In this document: positions 26,193-34,455 of the stretch, piece after piece | How the letters are laid out: each line of letters starts with the position of its first letter | Numbering within the stretch: position 1 is the stretch's first letter | Source of the DNA: an uncultured Campylobacter sp. | GTDB taxonomy: Bacteria; Campylobacterota; Campylobacteria; Campylobacterales; Campylobacteraceae | Direction of reading: 5' to 3' | DNA length: 64,000 nucleotides | Assembly: GCF_937997535.1 (NCBI RefSeq) | Contig: NZ_CALKTT010000075.1 | Coordinates: 1 to 64,000, forward strand | Notes under the pieces: generated by a model | What the model saw: the letters and a program-made list of their open reading frames with translations, nothing else | What the model was told of the DNA's origin: nothing | The model's database searches: none | Translations under genes and position numbers: made by a program

Positions 26193-26668
26193 TGCAAAAC
26201 TCAAGAAAATGTATCTATCCGGGCACCTTCGATCCTATCACGAACGGTCATCTGGACGTCATCAAGCGCGCGCTAGGGCTTTTTGATGAGGTTATCGTCG
26301 CAGTGGCGCTCAACGAGAGCAAAAAGCCTTACTTTAGCCTAAAATCCAGACTAGAGATGGCGCGAGCCGCGACACGCGAACTTCGCGGCGTGAGCGTGCA
26401 AAGCTTTGATAATCTACTCGTGGATTTCGCCAGATCCTGCGGCGTGCGCTTCGTTATCCGTGGACTCCGCGCGGTTAGCGACTTTGAGTACGAGCTGCAG
26501 ATCGGCTATGCAAACGCCTCGCTATGGGAGGAATTTGAGAGCGTGTATCTGATGCCGACGCTCAAAAACGCCTTCATCTCAAGCTCGATTGTCCGCTCCG
26601 TTTTGAGCCACGGCGGCGATGTTTCGCACCTGGTGCCGAGCGAAATTTTAAAATTTTTAAAAAAATGA
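26192..26668 (+). CDS. coaD: Phosphopantetheine adenylyltransferase
   Basis: A 158-residue CoaD that adenylylates 4'-phosphopantetheine in coenzyme A synthesis. The nucleotidyltransferase motif YPGTFDPITNGHLDV holds the T/HxGH signature, and the C-terminal ISSSIVRSVLSHGGD holds the second ATP motif. ATG 26192, overlapping the ubiX stop, is favoured over a GTG nine bases upstream because AAAAGGTGG is correctly spaced for it. Followed directly by a long hairpin. Confidence 0.95.
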   Translation: MQNSRKCIYPGTFDPITNGHLDVIKRALGLFDEVIVAVALNESKKPYFSLKSRLEMARAATRELRGVSVQSFDNLLVDFARSCGVRFVIRGLRAVSDFEYELQIGYANASLWEEFESVYLMPTLKNAFISSSIVRSVLSHGGDVSHLVPSEILKFLKK

Positions 26669-26725
26669 GCTTGCAAGCGACTGAAATTTAGCCCGCAGGC
26701 GCGGCTAAATTTAAAATTTGCAAGC
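26669..26725 (+). terminator. Long two-part hairpin after coaD
   Basis: Outer arms GCTTGCAA/TTGCAAGC (26669-26676 and 26718-26725) enclose inner arms AAATTTAGCC/GGCTAAATTT (26684-26693 and 26703-26712) around a GC-rich loop. It starts right at the coaD stop. It probably terminates or attenuates transcription before the next gene, whose ribosome binding site is just beyond. Confidence 0.6.
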
Positions 26726-26741
26726 TGCACGGGAGATAAAA

Positions 26742-27830
26742 ATGAGCGAAGCAATGGATGAGATAGAAAGACTGCGAACGTTTTTAAAAAGCGTGAGAGA
26801 TGAATACAAAGCCTTACATAAAATAGCCGAAGCGCAGGTCGTAAGTAGGCGCTGGGCGTCTGGTAGCTATATCAATTTAGAGCCGTTTTATTTCGAATAT
26901 AACCGCTTCTTTAAGGGCAAAATTTTAAAAGCTAAACCGAAAAAGATCGTAAACGCCTACGAATACGGCTTTGACGTGCAAGATCGCGTCGTTTTTGAAA
27001 GACAACATGACGGCAAAAAAAGTTTCTTTGAAAGCCTTTATTTTTGGGGGCGGGACGAAGTTTTAAAATATCATTTCGGTTGCTATAACAAAAAATGCTC
27101 AAAATGCTTCAATATAAAAAGATTTATCTATGAGGATGGCGAGCTAAAGTCCATCTACTCGGCCTTTGACAACAACGCCTATGGGATAGAAAATTTTACT
27201 TACGAAGGCGGCAGGCTTACACAAAGACGGGAGCATGTAGAACACCCTCGCGCAGGCAGAAGGAATGACGTAACAAACTATGAATTTGACGAAATGGGCG
27301 AGCTAAGCTTAATAACCGAAAATGGTTATGTGCGCTATCAAAAGCCGGATAAGAATATGAGCTACAAAAAGCTCTATGAGCTCGCCGCGCAGAGACTGCT
27401 GCCAGCGATTAAAGAGACGATCAAGAAGCATGCGCCCGGCTGCAAGCTCTACTGCATAAATTTAGCTTGCGACAATAGGAGTTTGCCGCCGATCATCGGA
27501 TTTGGCTCGCAAGAGCAGCGCGCGCAGTGGCTTGCACGAAAGGATGGCTGGCTTCTTTGGCTAGTTCCTGATTACGAGTTTCGAGCCGAGGTCGAAATAG
27601 ACTACGAAACGGCGAAACTTTTCGATCTTTTCAATCAAGAAACGCAACTAAACGATAAATATGCGCAGGCTAAAAAGCTTATTTGGGAGTGCGTGAAGCA
27701 GCTTAAAGCAGATCTTGGCGAATTTGCGCTCGATATGACGGAGGATTTTACGATCACGGCTACCGATTGCGATCTTGGCGATCTGAGGAAAGATTTCATA
27801 GCGATAAATCCCGAACCGATAGGCGCATAA
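26742..27830 (+). CDS. Hypothetical protein with C-terminal unknown domain, inserted between coaD and tmk
   Basis: A 362-residue soluble protein of no family I can name. ATG 26742 follows GGGAG. The N-terminal helix is charged. About residues 60-200 form repeated short strand-turn units (YEDGELKSIYSAFDN, FTYEGGRLTQRREH, FDEMGELSLITENG) resembling YD-type or MORN-like hairpins, with CYNKKCSKC as a possible metal site. The C-terminal third looks like a separate alpha/beta domain (YCINLACDNRSLPPIIGFG). The neighbouring genes are contiguous in C. jejuni, so this gene is probably an acquired accessory gene. An immunity-like role is possible but not shown. Confidence 0.75.
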   Translation: MSEAMDEIERLRTFLKSVRDEYKALHKIAEAQVVSRRWASGSYINLEPFYFEYNRFFKGKILKAKPKKIVNAYEYGFDVQDRVVFERQHDGKKSFFESLYFWGRDEVLKYHFGCYNKKCSKCFNIKRFIYEDGELKSIYSAFDNNAYGIENFTYEGGRLTQRREHVEHPRAGRRNDVTNYEFDEMGELSLITENGYVRYQKPDKNMSYKKLYELAAQRLLPAIKETIKKHAPGCKLYCINLACDNRSLPPIIGFGSQEQRAQWLARKDGWLLWLVPDYEFRAEVEIDYETAKLFDLFNQETQLNDKYAQAKKLIWECVKQLKADLGEFALDMTEDFTITATDCDLGDLRKDFIAINPEPIGA

Positions 27831-28340
27831 GGGCAAAATTTAAAATTTCATCGTCGCGGTTTTATCATCGCGCACAGCACTCGCCCGCCCCAATACGCCC
27901 CACTCTGCATAACGCCGCCCTGCTCCGCCAGAAGTGCCGCCATTTCCGTCTAACGCCATATGCTTCGTATGGTACATGTCCTGTTCTGTATGATGACGCC
28001 CTGCTTCGCCCAATGTGCCATTATTCTATCCGCACGGTGCGCTGTCTTCATCGACCGGCGCCCTGCTTCGCTCGGTACATGTCCGTAAGCGCAAATTTAC
28101 TCACTCGCTGTTTATGCGACGCATCCGTCCGAGCGCTAAATTTAACCGCGAGCCGTGCCGCAAAGAATAAGTGTTTAGCAACAAAGCGCCCGATAAAATT
28201 TTACGCCGAAAGATCAAAAGCGGCTTGCACAAGCTCGCGCAAAAGCCCGATTTTGAGGCGAAATTTAGCGCCCGGCTGTTTAAAAAAGCCGCCATTTAGC
28301 TATAAATTTGTAAAATAGCGCACAAATTTAAAGGCGAAAA
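27831..28340. repeat. Gap before tmk with degenerate GC-rich repeat
   Basis: No gene is supported. Between about 27911 and 28084 four degenerate units occur (starts near 27911, 27952, 27994 and 28056). They share CGCCCTGCTTCGC-like cores and end in GTACATGTCC or AAGTGCC/ATGTGCC. This differs from the RAATTY arrays elsewhere. AAATTTTAC units resume from about 28190. Confidence 0.5.
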
Positions 28341-28967
28341 ATGTATGTAATATTCGAAGGTATCGACGGCGTGGGCAAAAGCACGCAGATAGCGCGGCTA
28401 GCGGCAGCTTTTCCGCAGGCGATCGTGACCAAGGAGCCGGGCGGCACGAAGCTCGGCGAGGCGGTGCGAAGCCTCGTTTTGGGCAAGGATTTTAAGTGGC
28501 GGCGCGGCAGCGTAAATCTGCGCGAGGTCTGCGGCGAAATTTCAAAGCGCGCCGAGCTGCTTTTATTCCTCGCAGACCGCGCCGAGCACTACGAGCGCGT
28601 GATAAAGGGCGGCGCGGACAGGCTCGTGCTAAGCGATCGCGGCTTCATATCGGGGCTTGCCTATGCGCTGGCAAACGACAAAAACGCGGATCTTAGCGAG
28701 CTTATCGCGCTTAATAAATTTGCGCTCGGGGGCAAATTTGCAGATAAAATCGTGCTGTTTTCGGCGGACGAACAGCTCGTCAAAAAACGGCTCAAAATGC
28801 GCGCTAGCAGCGATATAATCGAGGCTCGCGGGCTGAGATACCTAATGCGTGTGCAAGATCTTATGGCGCAGGCGTGCACGGCGTGCGGCGTTCAGACGCT
28901 GCAAATCGACGCCGCACAGTCCGAAGAGGCAATCTGCGATCAGATAAAAAATTTCATACTTTCTTAA
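28341..28967 (+). CDS. tmk: Thymidylate kinase
   Basis: A 208-residue dTMP kinase with P-loop FEGIDGVGKSTQ (about 4-15), the substrate-binding TKEPGGT (about 30-36), LADRAEHYERVI and LSDRGFISGLAYA. Between LGKDF and the RAELLLFLADRAEH helix there are roughly 15 residues (KWRRGSVNLREVCGE) not normally present, a small loop expansion. It makes dTDP for DNA synthesis. In C. jejuni it follows coaD; here it is separated by an unknown gene and repeat DNA. Confidence 0.93.
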   Translation: MYVIFEGIDGVGKSTQIARLAAAFPQAIVTKEPGGTKLGEAVRSLVLGKDFKWRRGSVNLREVCGEISKRAELLLFLADRAEHYERVIKGGADRLVLSDRGFISGLAYALANDKNADLSELIALNKFALGGKFADKIVLFSADEQLVKKRLKMRASSDIIEARGLRYLMRVQDLMAQACTACGVQTLQIDAAQSEEAICDQIKNFILS

Positions 28968-29257
28968 AATTTTAAGACGCGGAATTTTGCCGCGGAAAAG
29001 AAATTTTAGCTGTGAAATTTCATCGTGAAATTTTAGCTTTAAATTTCGTTATGGAATTTTACAGGAGAGATTCTAGGTAAAATTTCATGGGCGAAATTTG
29101 TTTTATAATTTCGCGGCAAAATTTCGCCATAGAATTCTGTCTTAAAATTCCGCCGCAGACTGAAAGGGCGCGGGATTTCATAAGCGAAATCCTGCGCGGA
29201 ATTTTAAGCCACGGATTTGCGGGTGGAATTCCGCTTAAGCTTTAGATTGAAAGGATA
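28968..29257. repeat. Dense RAATTY repeat array
   Basis: The clearest array in the window: I count about 14 RAATTY hexamers in 290 bases, in units such as GAAATTTTAGC, GGAATTTTAC, AAATTTCGCC and GGAATTCCGC. It includes a hairpin with GGATTTC/GAAATCC arms at 29173-29192, the same arm sequence as the hairpin at 18405. Confidence 0.8.
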
Positions 29258-29848
29258 ATGATGAAGACGTTAAAGTTCGTTTTGCGTAAGATTTTTAAAT
29301 TTATATTTCTGTTTTGGGTGGTCATAAGCTCGCTTTTTGGCACATATATGATCGCCGATAAATTTTTCGGCCGCACCGTCGTAGCCTGGACGCTCATCCG
29401 TGATTTTAGCAGCGCTTTGCTGGATCTGGAGGATTTTAGCATCAGCGCCCGCTTAAGAGCTACCACTATCGGCGGACGACTATGGCGCGACGAGCGCGAG
29501 CCGAAGCCCGACTTCTCGGACGACAACTCCACCGGCGCTCCGTATGAACTAAGTATAAATTTTGAGCACGTGAGTGCGCCCGGGATCGTGCTGAAAAACA
29601 TCAAGCTCGAGCAGGTGCAAAGCGGACGCATCGTGTTTGAAAAGGATGAGCTAGAGGTGCCGCTAGAAATGGGCTACAGCGGTTACAAAAGCGGTAGTTT
29701 AGTGATACCGGGTCTTGATTCTACGCATGTCAGACACAGACTGAGCGCCGAAATATGCGTGTTTGAGGGCGCTTGCACAAACTTCGTGCATTTTTTCTTG
29801 CCGTACAGGCACGTAGAGGGCACAGCGGCTCTGCGGGGCATTTTTTAA
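29258..29848 (+). CDS. Hypothetical single-span membrane protein
   Basis: A 196-residue protein starting with tandem ATGs (29258/29261) behind AAAGGA. One basic-flanked membrane span lies at about residues 11-35 (FIFLFWVVISSLFGTYMI), and the remainder is probably periplasmic with beta-strand character. Two cysteines near the C-terminus (CVFEGACTNF) could form a disulfide. No family recognised. It stands alone between a repeat array and the TonB receptor promoter region. Confidence 0.65.
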   Translation: MMKTLKFVLRKIFKFIFLFWVVISSLFGTYMIADKFFGRTVVAWTLIRDFSSALLDLEDFSISARLRATTIGGRLWRDEREPKPDFSDDNSTGAPYELSINFEHVSAPGIVLKNIKLEQVQSGRIVFEKDELEVPLEMGYSGYKSGSLVIPGLDSTHVRHRLSAEICVFEGACTNFVHFFLPYRHVEGTAALRGIF

Positions 29849-29996
29849 CCGCGAAAGATTCGGCGTGAAATTTTAAAACATCAAATTTACGGCGGCATGG
29901 GTTATTCAGCGCAATAAACGAGTAGATTATCAATGCCCGCAACGTAGTGATATGGTTTATTTGTGAGATAGAATTTTGCCGCTCGCCGTATTTGTG

Positions 29997-30070
29997 CAAA
30001 ACAAAATTTCAAAATTTCGCGGCGCATAAAATTTATAGCGCAGCGTGAAATTCTACCCGGCAAAAATTTA
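29997..30070 (+). repeat. Left copy of imperfect direct repeat flanking the TonB receptor
   Basis: It aligns with 33775-33848: CAAAAC...AATTT...GCATAAA...TTTATA.CGC..GTG.AATTCT...GGCAAAA. About three quarters of positions match by eye. Weaker similarity continues leftward to about 29883 (matching 33711 onward, GCGGCGG.ATG). Confidence 0.55.
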
Positions 30071-30461
30071 TGCCCTATTCCGGCACCGATAAATAAATCT
30101 GCTAACAAATCCCGAGAGGCGACAATCTATAAAATGATAAATTTACAATGCAGCGATTGGGTATAAAATTTTAAAATTACCGGCAAAAATATCATGATTT
30201 AAAAGTGCGTTACATATTATAAAATGCGCTTTATTATCATTCGTCCTTTTATAATTTTCAGTATTTTTGCTAGCCGTTTCAAAAACGCTTTGCAAAATTT
30301 AGCGCTATATTAAAGCTTAAAATGCGTCTATTACGCATTTCTTGACTATTCAAAATTTTTTACTTCTTAAAAATCAAAATTTTAGCCATTTAAAATTTAT
30401 ACTTGAATTTAAACTGCAATTTAATTAAACATTAAAAATCTTTGTATTATTATTCGCCGTG

Positions 30462-30487
30462 TTAATAATCAATTCTATAATCATTAA
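30462..30487 (+). promoter_or_regulatory. Candidate Fur operator over the TonB receptor -10 box
   Basis: Imperfect dyad TTAATAATCA-ATTCTA-TAATCATTAA overlaps TATAAT (30476-30481) 20 bases before the receptor ATG. Fur boxes are AT-rich dyads of ATAAT/ATTAT type, and iron or haem receptors are the classic targets. No footprint data; inference from position and symmetry. Confidence 0.45.
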
Positions 30488-30501
30488 GTAAGGAAATATG
30501 A

Positions 30502-33500
30502 ATGTTTAGAAGATTCTCTCTCTCTCTCTATGTCTCGCTGCTCTTTTATGGCTCGCTTTACGCGGAAGACCAGGCAAATTCGCAAGAATTAGGAACTATC
30601 CAGGTAACGGGCAATGTCGATTCGCAAAGCGTAGCCGAGCAAAAGGTCGGCGAGACTAAGACTACTGCGCAGACTATTAAGAAGCAGCAGATCACCGATA
30701 GTAGAGACTTGGTGCGATACCAAACCGGTATCACGGCGGTCGAGACTGGCAGATTCGGCGCTAGCGGATACGCTGTTCGCGGCGTGGACGAAAACCGCGT
30801 GGCTATCACGGTGGACGGACTTCGTCAAGCAGAGACTTTAAGCTCGCAGGGCTTTAAAGACCTTTTTGAAGGGTATGGAAATTTTAACAACACAAGAAAC
30901 GGCGTAGAGATGGAAAATGTCAAAACAGCCAATATCACCAAAGGAGCCGATTCCATAAAAGCGGGAAGCGGCGCACTCGGCGGATCGGTTATGTTTGAAA
31001 CCAAAGACGCCAGGGATTTCTTGACGGAAAAGAATTACCATTTCGGCTTTAAGCAGGGCTATCAAAGCGCAGATAGTCAAAATTTTCACTCCTTCACCGG
31101 CGCAGCTAGGTACGGCTGGTTTGATTTTTTAGTTATAAATACCGATAGACACGGACATGAGAGAAAAAACTATTTCTACGATATATATGATAGTAAAGAG
31201 GATAAACTTCACATAGGAAAAACTCGCGAAAAGGCAGATCCATACACCATAACCAAAAAGAGTACGCTCGTAAAGGTTGGATTTCAACCCGGCGACGAGC
31301 ATAGATTTTCCGTTGCGGTGGATAACTCAAAGCTCAATTCCGACGGCGAAGACCTATCTTACACGCTCAGGCTCGGCAGTCGCCCGGGCGCTCCGGAACG
31401 ATACGGAAGCAGGACGAACCACGACAGCTCCGATCGAAGAAACGTGCAATTCAGCTACGAAAATTTCAGCGAGACGCCGCTTTGGGATCACGTTAAAATT
31501 TCATACTCAAAGCAGAGTATTAAAAACCGCGCGATAAACAGAGAGGGCTGCCAAGGAAGCGCCTGCCAGCAAACACAAAATCCATCGGGAATGCATTTAG
31601 ACTCGAGCTCCGGTACGCATAATCTAGTAGATAAAAATAATAGACCTATAAGTGTCGATCCCGGGGATGTAGCGGAGGAAGCTTATATCGTAAGAGATGG
31701 CTCGGGTAATGTGCTTAGGCTTAACGACGATTATAAAGCACATCTTGGATCCGCAATTGACATGTGGGGAGATGTTTATCATTCAACTTATGTAGATTGC
31801 TCTAAAATAGATTGCAATAAAAAATTTAAAGTATTAAAAGAAACATACGATGGGAATACTTGGAATTATAATTATGAACTCGTAGAAAGAGAGATCGAAA
31901 AACATACCCTTGCCGACGGAAGAACTTACGGAACCATAAAAAGAGATTCTAGCGATGCAGATGATGGAACAAAATACCATAAATTATCTTTTTTAACTCC
32001 AGGAACGGACGGCTATAATTCCATACAATATACCGATAGGACGCTGGATACCGAAACGCAACAATTAAATTTAGATTTTGAGAAAGAGCTTAGCCTATTT
32101 AACGTCATCGATAATTCCATATCATACGGCGGGCTTTTAGATAAGACCGATAAATCGATGACGAACAAAGACGGATTTTATGCGGGCGATTCACAATGGT
32201 GGGATAGTATATTTTTCGGCAATGTAAATAATGTGCCAAATCCAGATTGGCATATGAATGGCAATCTAAGAAGCAATACTACGGCGGTTAACACCTATCT
32301 GATCCCCGTGCAGACCCTAACTACGGCAGGATATATCGGGGATGAAATTCAAATAACCAAATACGTAGGCTTTGATCTCGGCTATCGCTACGACAGAGTA
32401 AAGCACAAGCCGAAATATACCGGCTATCCCGAAGTGCCGCGAGGCATCATAACCGGTATGTGGGTACCGTATCCTTATAATCCTTTCGACGGAGTGCACG
32501 GCTACTATACATCTTACGGCGAGGAGAACTACCAGGAAAATTTAAAATTCTTGTTACGGGAGAAGGAATACAAAAGCGGCTCATACAAACTAGGTCTAAA
32601 TTTAGACCCGCTCGATTGGATAAGAATTCAGCTAAAAGGCTCCAAGGGCTTCCGCGCGCCGACGGCGGACGAGGCGTATATGACCTTTAAGCATCCGGAT
32701 TTTTCTATCCGCCCGAATATTGATTTGGAAGCCGAAATCGCAAGGACGAAAGAGGTAGCTCTTACGTTTTATAAAGAAAGAAGCCGCATAACCTTCGATG
32801 TTTTTAAAACGGATTATAAAAATTTTATAGATCTTGAATTTTTAGGAAATTTGCAAGTCGTAGATCAACAAATACCCTATCCGTTTTATCAAAACGTAAA
32901 CCGAGACAACGCAAAAGTGCATGGATTTGAGATCAATACCGTTTTAGAGCTCGGCGATATATCAGAAACTTTGGAAGGATTTAGGCTCGGCTATAAATAC
33001 AGCAGACAAAAGGGCAAAATGTCGTGCGCCAGCAACGGCTCAAATGCCAACGATTCAAACTCCGGATGCAGCAGGGGCGAAGAGGTGCCGATGAATGCGA
33101 TCCAACCGCCTACTTCCGTCTATAATATCGGCTATTCTACGCCCGGCGACAAATATGGCATTGATCTTTTCATCACCGACGTAGGAGCCAAGAAACGCAA
33201 AGATACCTACAATATGTATTGGAAAAGCCAAATCGAAAGAACGGATCCGTATTGGGGGCACATCGATGCTTCTATAGTAAACGGAGAGCCCGTAACCGAT
33301 AATACCAAAGGTTGGCGAAGCGGTGATTATACGGTAGTGGACGTTATTGCTTATGCAAAGCCGCAAAAAAATTTTAACTTTAGTCTAGGCGTTTACAACC
33401 TAACCAACGCCAAATATATCACTTGGGATAGCGCGCGCTCGATCAGGGCTTTCGGAACGGTCAATATGATCGATCAAGCGACGGGTGCGGGCATTGGTAG

Positions 33501-33552
33501 GTTTTACGCGCCGCGCAGAAATTTTAGATTTAACTGGGAGGTAACGTTTTAG
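30502..33552 (+). CDS. TonB-dependent receptor, haemoglobin/transferrin/lactoferrin class
   Basis: A 1016-residue outer-membrane beta barrel with a signal peptide ending SLYA, TonB-box-like GTIQVTG (about 32-38) and a plug domain: SRDLVRYQTGITAVETG, GYAVRGVDENRVAITVDGL, and ITKGADSIKAGSGALGGSV. This plug pattern is that of HmbR/TbpA/LbpA-type receptors for host iron proteins. The barrel ends in a terminal Phe (NFRFNWEVTF). Large extracellular loops (about 340-520) contain cysteine pairs (REGCQGSACQ, DCSKIDC). It is monocistronic, flanked by direct repeats, and probably Fur-controlled. The exact ligand cannot be told from sequence. Confidence 0.9.
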   Translation: MFRRFSLSLYVSLLFYGSLYAEDQANSQELGTIQVTGNVDSQSVAEQKVGETKTTAQTIKKQQITDSRDLVRYQTGITAVETGRFGASGYAVRGVDENRVAITVDGLRQAETLSSQGFKDLFEGYGNFNNTRNGVEMENVKTANITKGADSIKAGSGALGGSVMFETKDARDFLTEKNYHFGFKQGYQSADSQNFHSFTGAARYGWFDFLVINTDRHGHERKNYFYDIYDSKEDKLHIGKTREKADPYTITKKSTLVKVGFQPGDEHRFSVAVDNSKLNSDGEDLSYTLRLGSRPGAPERYGSRTNHDSSDRRNVQFSYENFSETPLWDHVKISYSKQSIKNRAINREGCQGSACQQTQNPSGMHLDSSSGTHNLVDKNNRPISVDPGDVAEEAYIVRDGSGNVLRLNDDYKAHLGSAIDMWGDVYHSTYVDCSKIDCNKKFKVLKETYDGNTWNYNYELVEREIEKHTLADGRTYGTIKRDSSDADDGTKYHKLSFLTPGTDGYNSIQYTDRTLDTETQQLNLDFEKELSLFNVIDNSISYGGLLDKTDKSMTNKDGFYAGDSQWWDSIFFGNVNNVPNPDWHMNGNLRSNTTAVNTYLIPVQTLTTAGYIGDEIQITKYVGFDLGYRYDRVKHKPKYTGYPEVPRGIITGMWVPYPYNPFDGVHGYYTSYGEENYQENLKFLLREKEYKSGSYKLGLNLDPLDWIRIQLKGSKGFRAPTADEAYMTFKHPDFSIRPNIDLEAEIARTKEVALTFYKERSRITFDVFKTDYKNFIDLEFLGNLQVVDQQIPYPFYQNVNRDNAKVHGFEINTVLELGDISETLEGFRLGYKYSRQKGKMSCASNGSNANDSNSGCSRGEEVPMNAIQPPTSVYNIGYSTPGDKYGIDLFITDVGAKKRKDTYNMYWKSQIERTDPYWGHIDASIVNGEPVTDNTKGWRSGDYTVVDVIAYAKPQKNFNFSLGVYNLTNAKYITWDSARSIRAFGTVNMIDQATGAGIGRFYAPRRNFRFNWEVTF

Positions 33553-33622
33553 GTCGGCCTCTCTTAAATCGGTTGCCTAAGCACCGGCGCGAAGCGCGAT
33601 TAAAATTTTATAAGAATTTTTG

Positions 33623-33649
33623 GCTCAAGCAAGTTTGGCTTGTTTGAGC
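33623..33649 (+). terminator. Hairpin terminator of the TonB receptor gene
   Basis: Arms GCTCAAGCAAG and CTTGTTTGAGC pair over 11 positions with one G-U, loop TTTGG, followed by TTTCG. It begins 71 bases past the stop. Confidence 0.6.
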
Positions 33650-33774
33650 TTTCGTAGCTTTAAAATAAACGGGAAACGATCAGAAAACTTAGAGGCGATT
33701 TTGAAAAACGTAAATTTTGCGGCGGTATGATTCTTAATGTGACTGGATTTTATCGCTTATTATATTCTTTCTTT

Positions 33775-33848
33775 CAAAACGTAATTTGCAATTTAGTAGT
33801 GCATAAAAAATTTATAACGCGATGTGAATTCTGACTGGCAAAATTTGA
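33775..33848 (+). repeat. Right copy of imperfect direct repeat flanking the TonB receptor
   Basis: Partner of 29997-30070 in the same orientation, about 3.8 kb away. See that entry for the aligned blocks. Confidence 0.55.
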
Positions 33849-34455
33849 AACGACGTAATTATGAAATTCCGCGCAGTGTATTTGTGCAGCAGAGTAGCGC
33901 TATTTTCTTACTTTTATGAAAAAGTTTACGCCACAACGCGCGCTTTGATAAATTTTACGCGCGCAACATCCGCGCCATGCACTAAAACATACACATTTAA
34001 ATTTAAGATCATAAAAATTTAAAAATCGCCGAATGTCAAATTTGTAAGCCATAAATTTAAATATAGAATTTAAATACTATCGCGCGCAGATACAAGATAT
34101 GCGATCTTTAGTAAAATTTTGCCTCTTTAAATTTACGCGCAGCTTTCGCCGCGTATAAATTTTGGCGCGATTTTGGAAGTATTTCTTAGACGTATTTACT
34201 AGGCGAATTTAAGCGCAAATCCAGCGCGGATGACTTCGCTTGCGTAAAATTTTTAACGCGAGCAAAGCCGATTAAATTTCGCCGCGAAATTTAACGAGGC
34301 TTTAGCGCGCGTCTCGTTTTGTTCTAGCGATACAAATTTCAGCTAAAATCCGCTGCTCGCAAAAATCAAAATTTATTAAATCCGCATTTGAGCTAAAATT
34401 TTACAAAATTTTAAAGCTAGCGCAAACCAAATTTCAATGCGCCTAAAACCAAATC

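Larger units (their letters stand above)
29849..30501. other. Intergenic region upstream of the TonB receptor
   Basis: No gene. It carries one copy of a 74-base imperfect direct repeat (29997-30070), AT-rich promoter DNA, a TTATTATCATT stretch near 30230 resembling half a Fur site, and a stronger dyad over the -10 region at 30462-30487. Confidence 0.6.
33553..34455. other. 900-base non-coding region after the TonB receptor
   Basis: No gene. It contains the receptor's terminator-like hairpin (33623-33649), the right copy of the direct repeat (33775-33848), and AAATTTAC/AAATTTTGG units from about 33990 to 34440. ychF ends just to its right on the other strand. Confidence 0.6.

Noticed and set aside
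27767..28318. 183-codon plus-strand frame before tmk
   Set aside because: It begins inside the preceding gene and has Arg/Cys/Ser-rich, non-protein-like composition across a degenerate repeat.
28968..29257. CRISPR array
   Set aside because: Repeats are short, imperfect and unevenly spaced, spacers are not unique 30-mers of constant length, and no cas gene is near.
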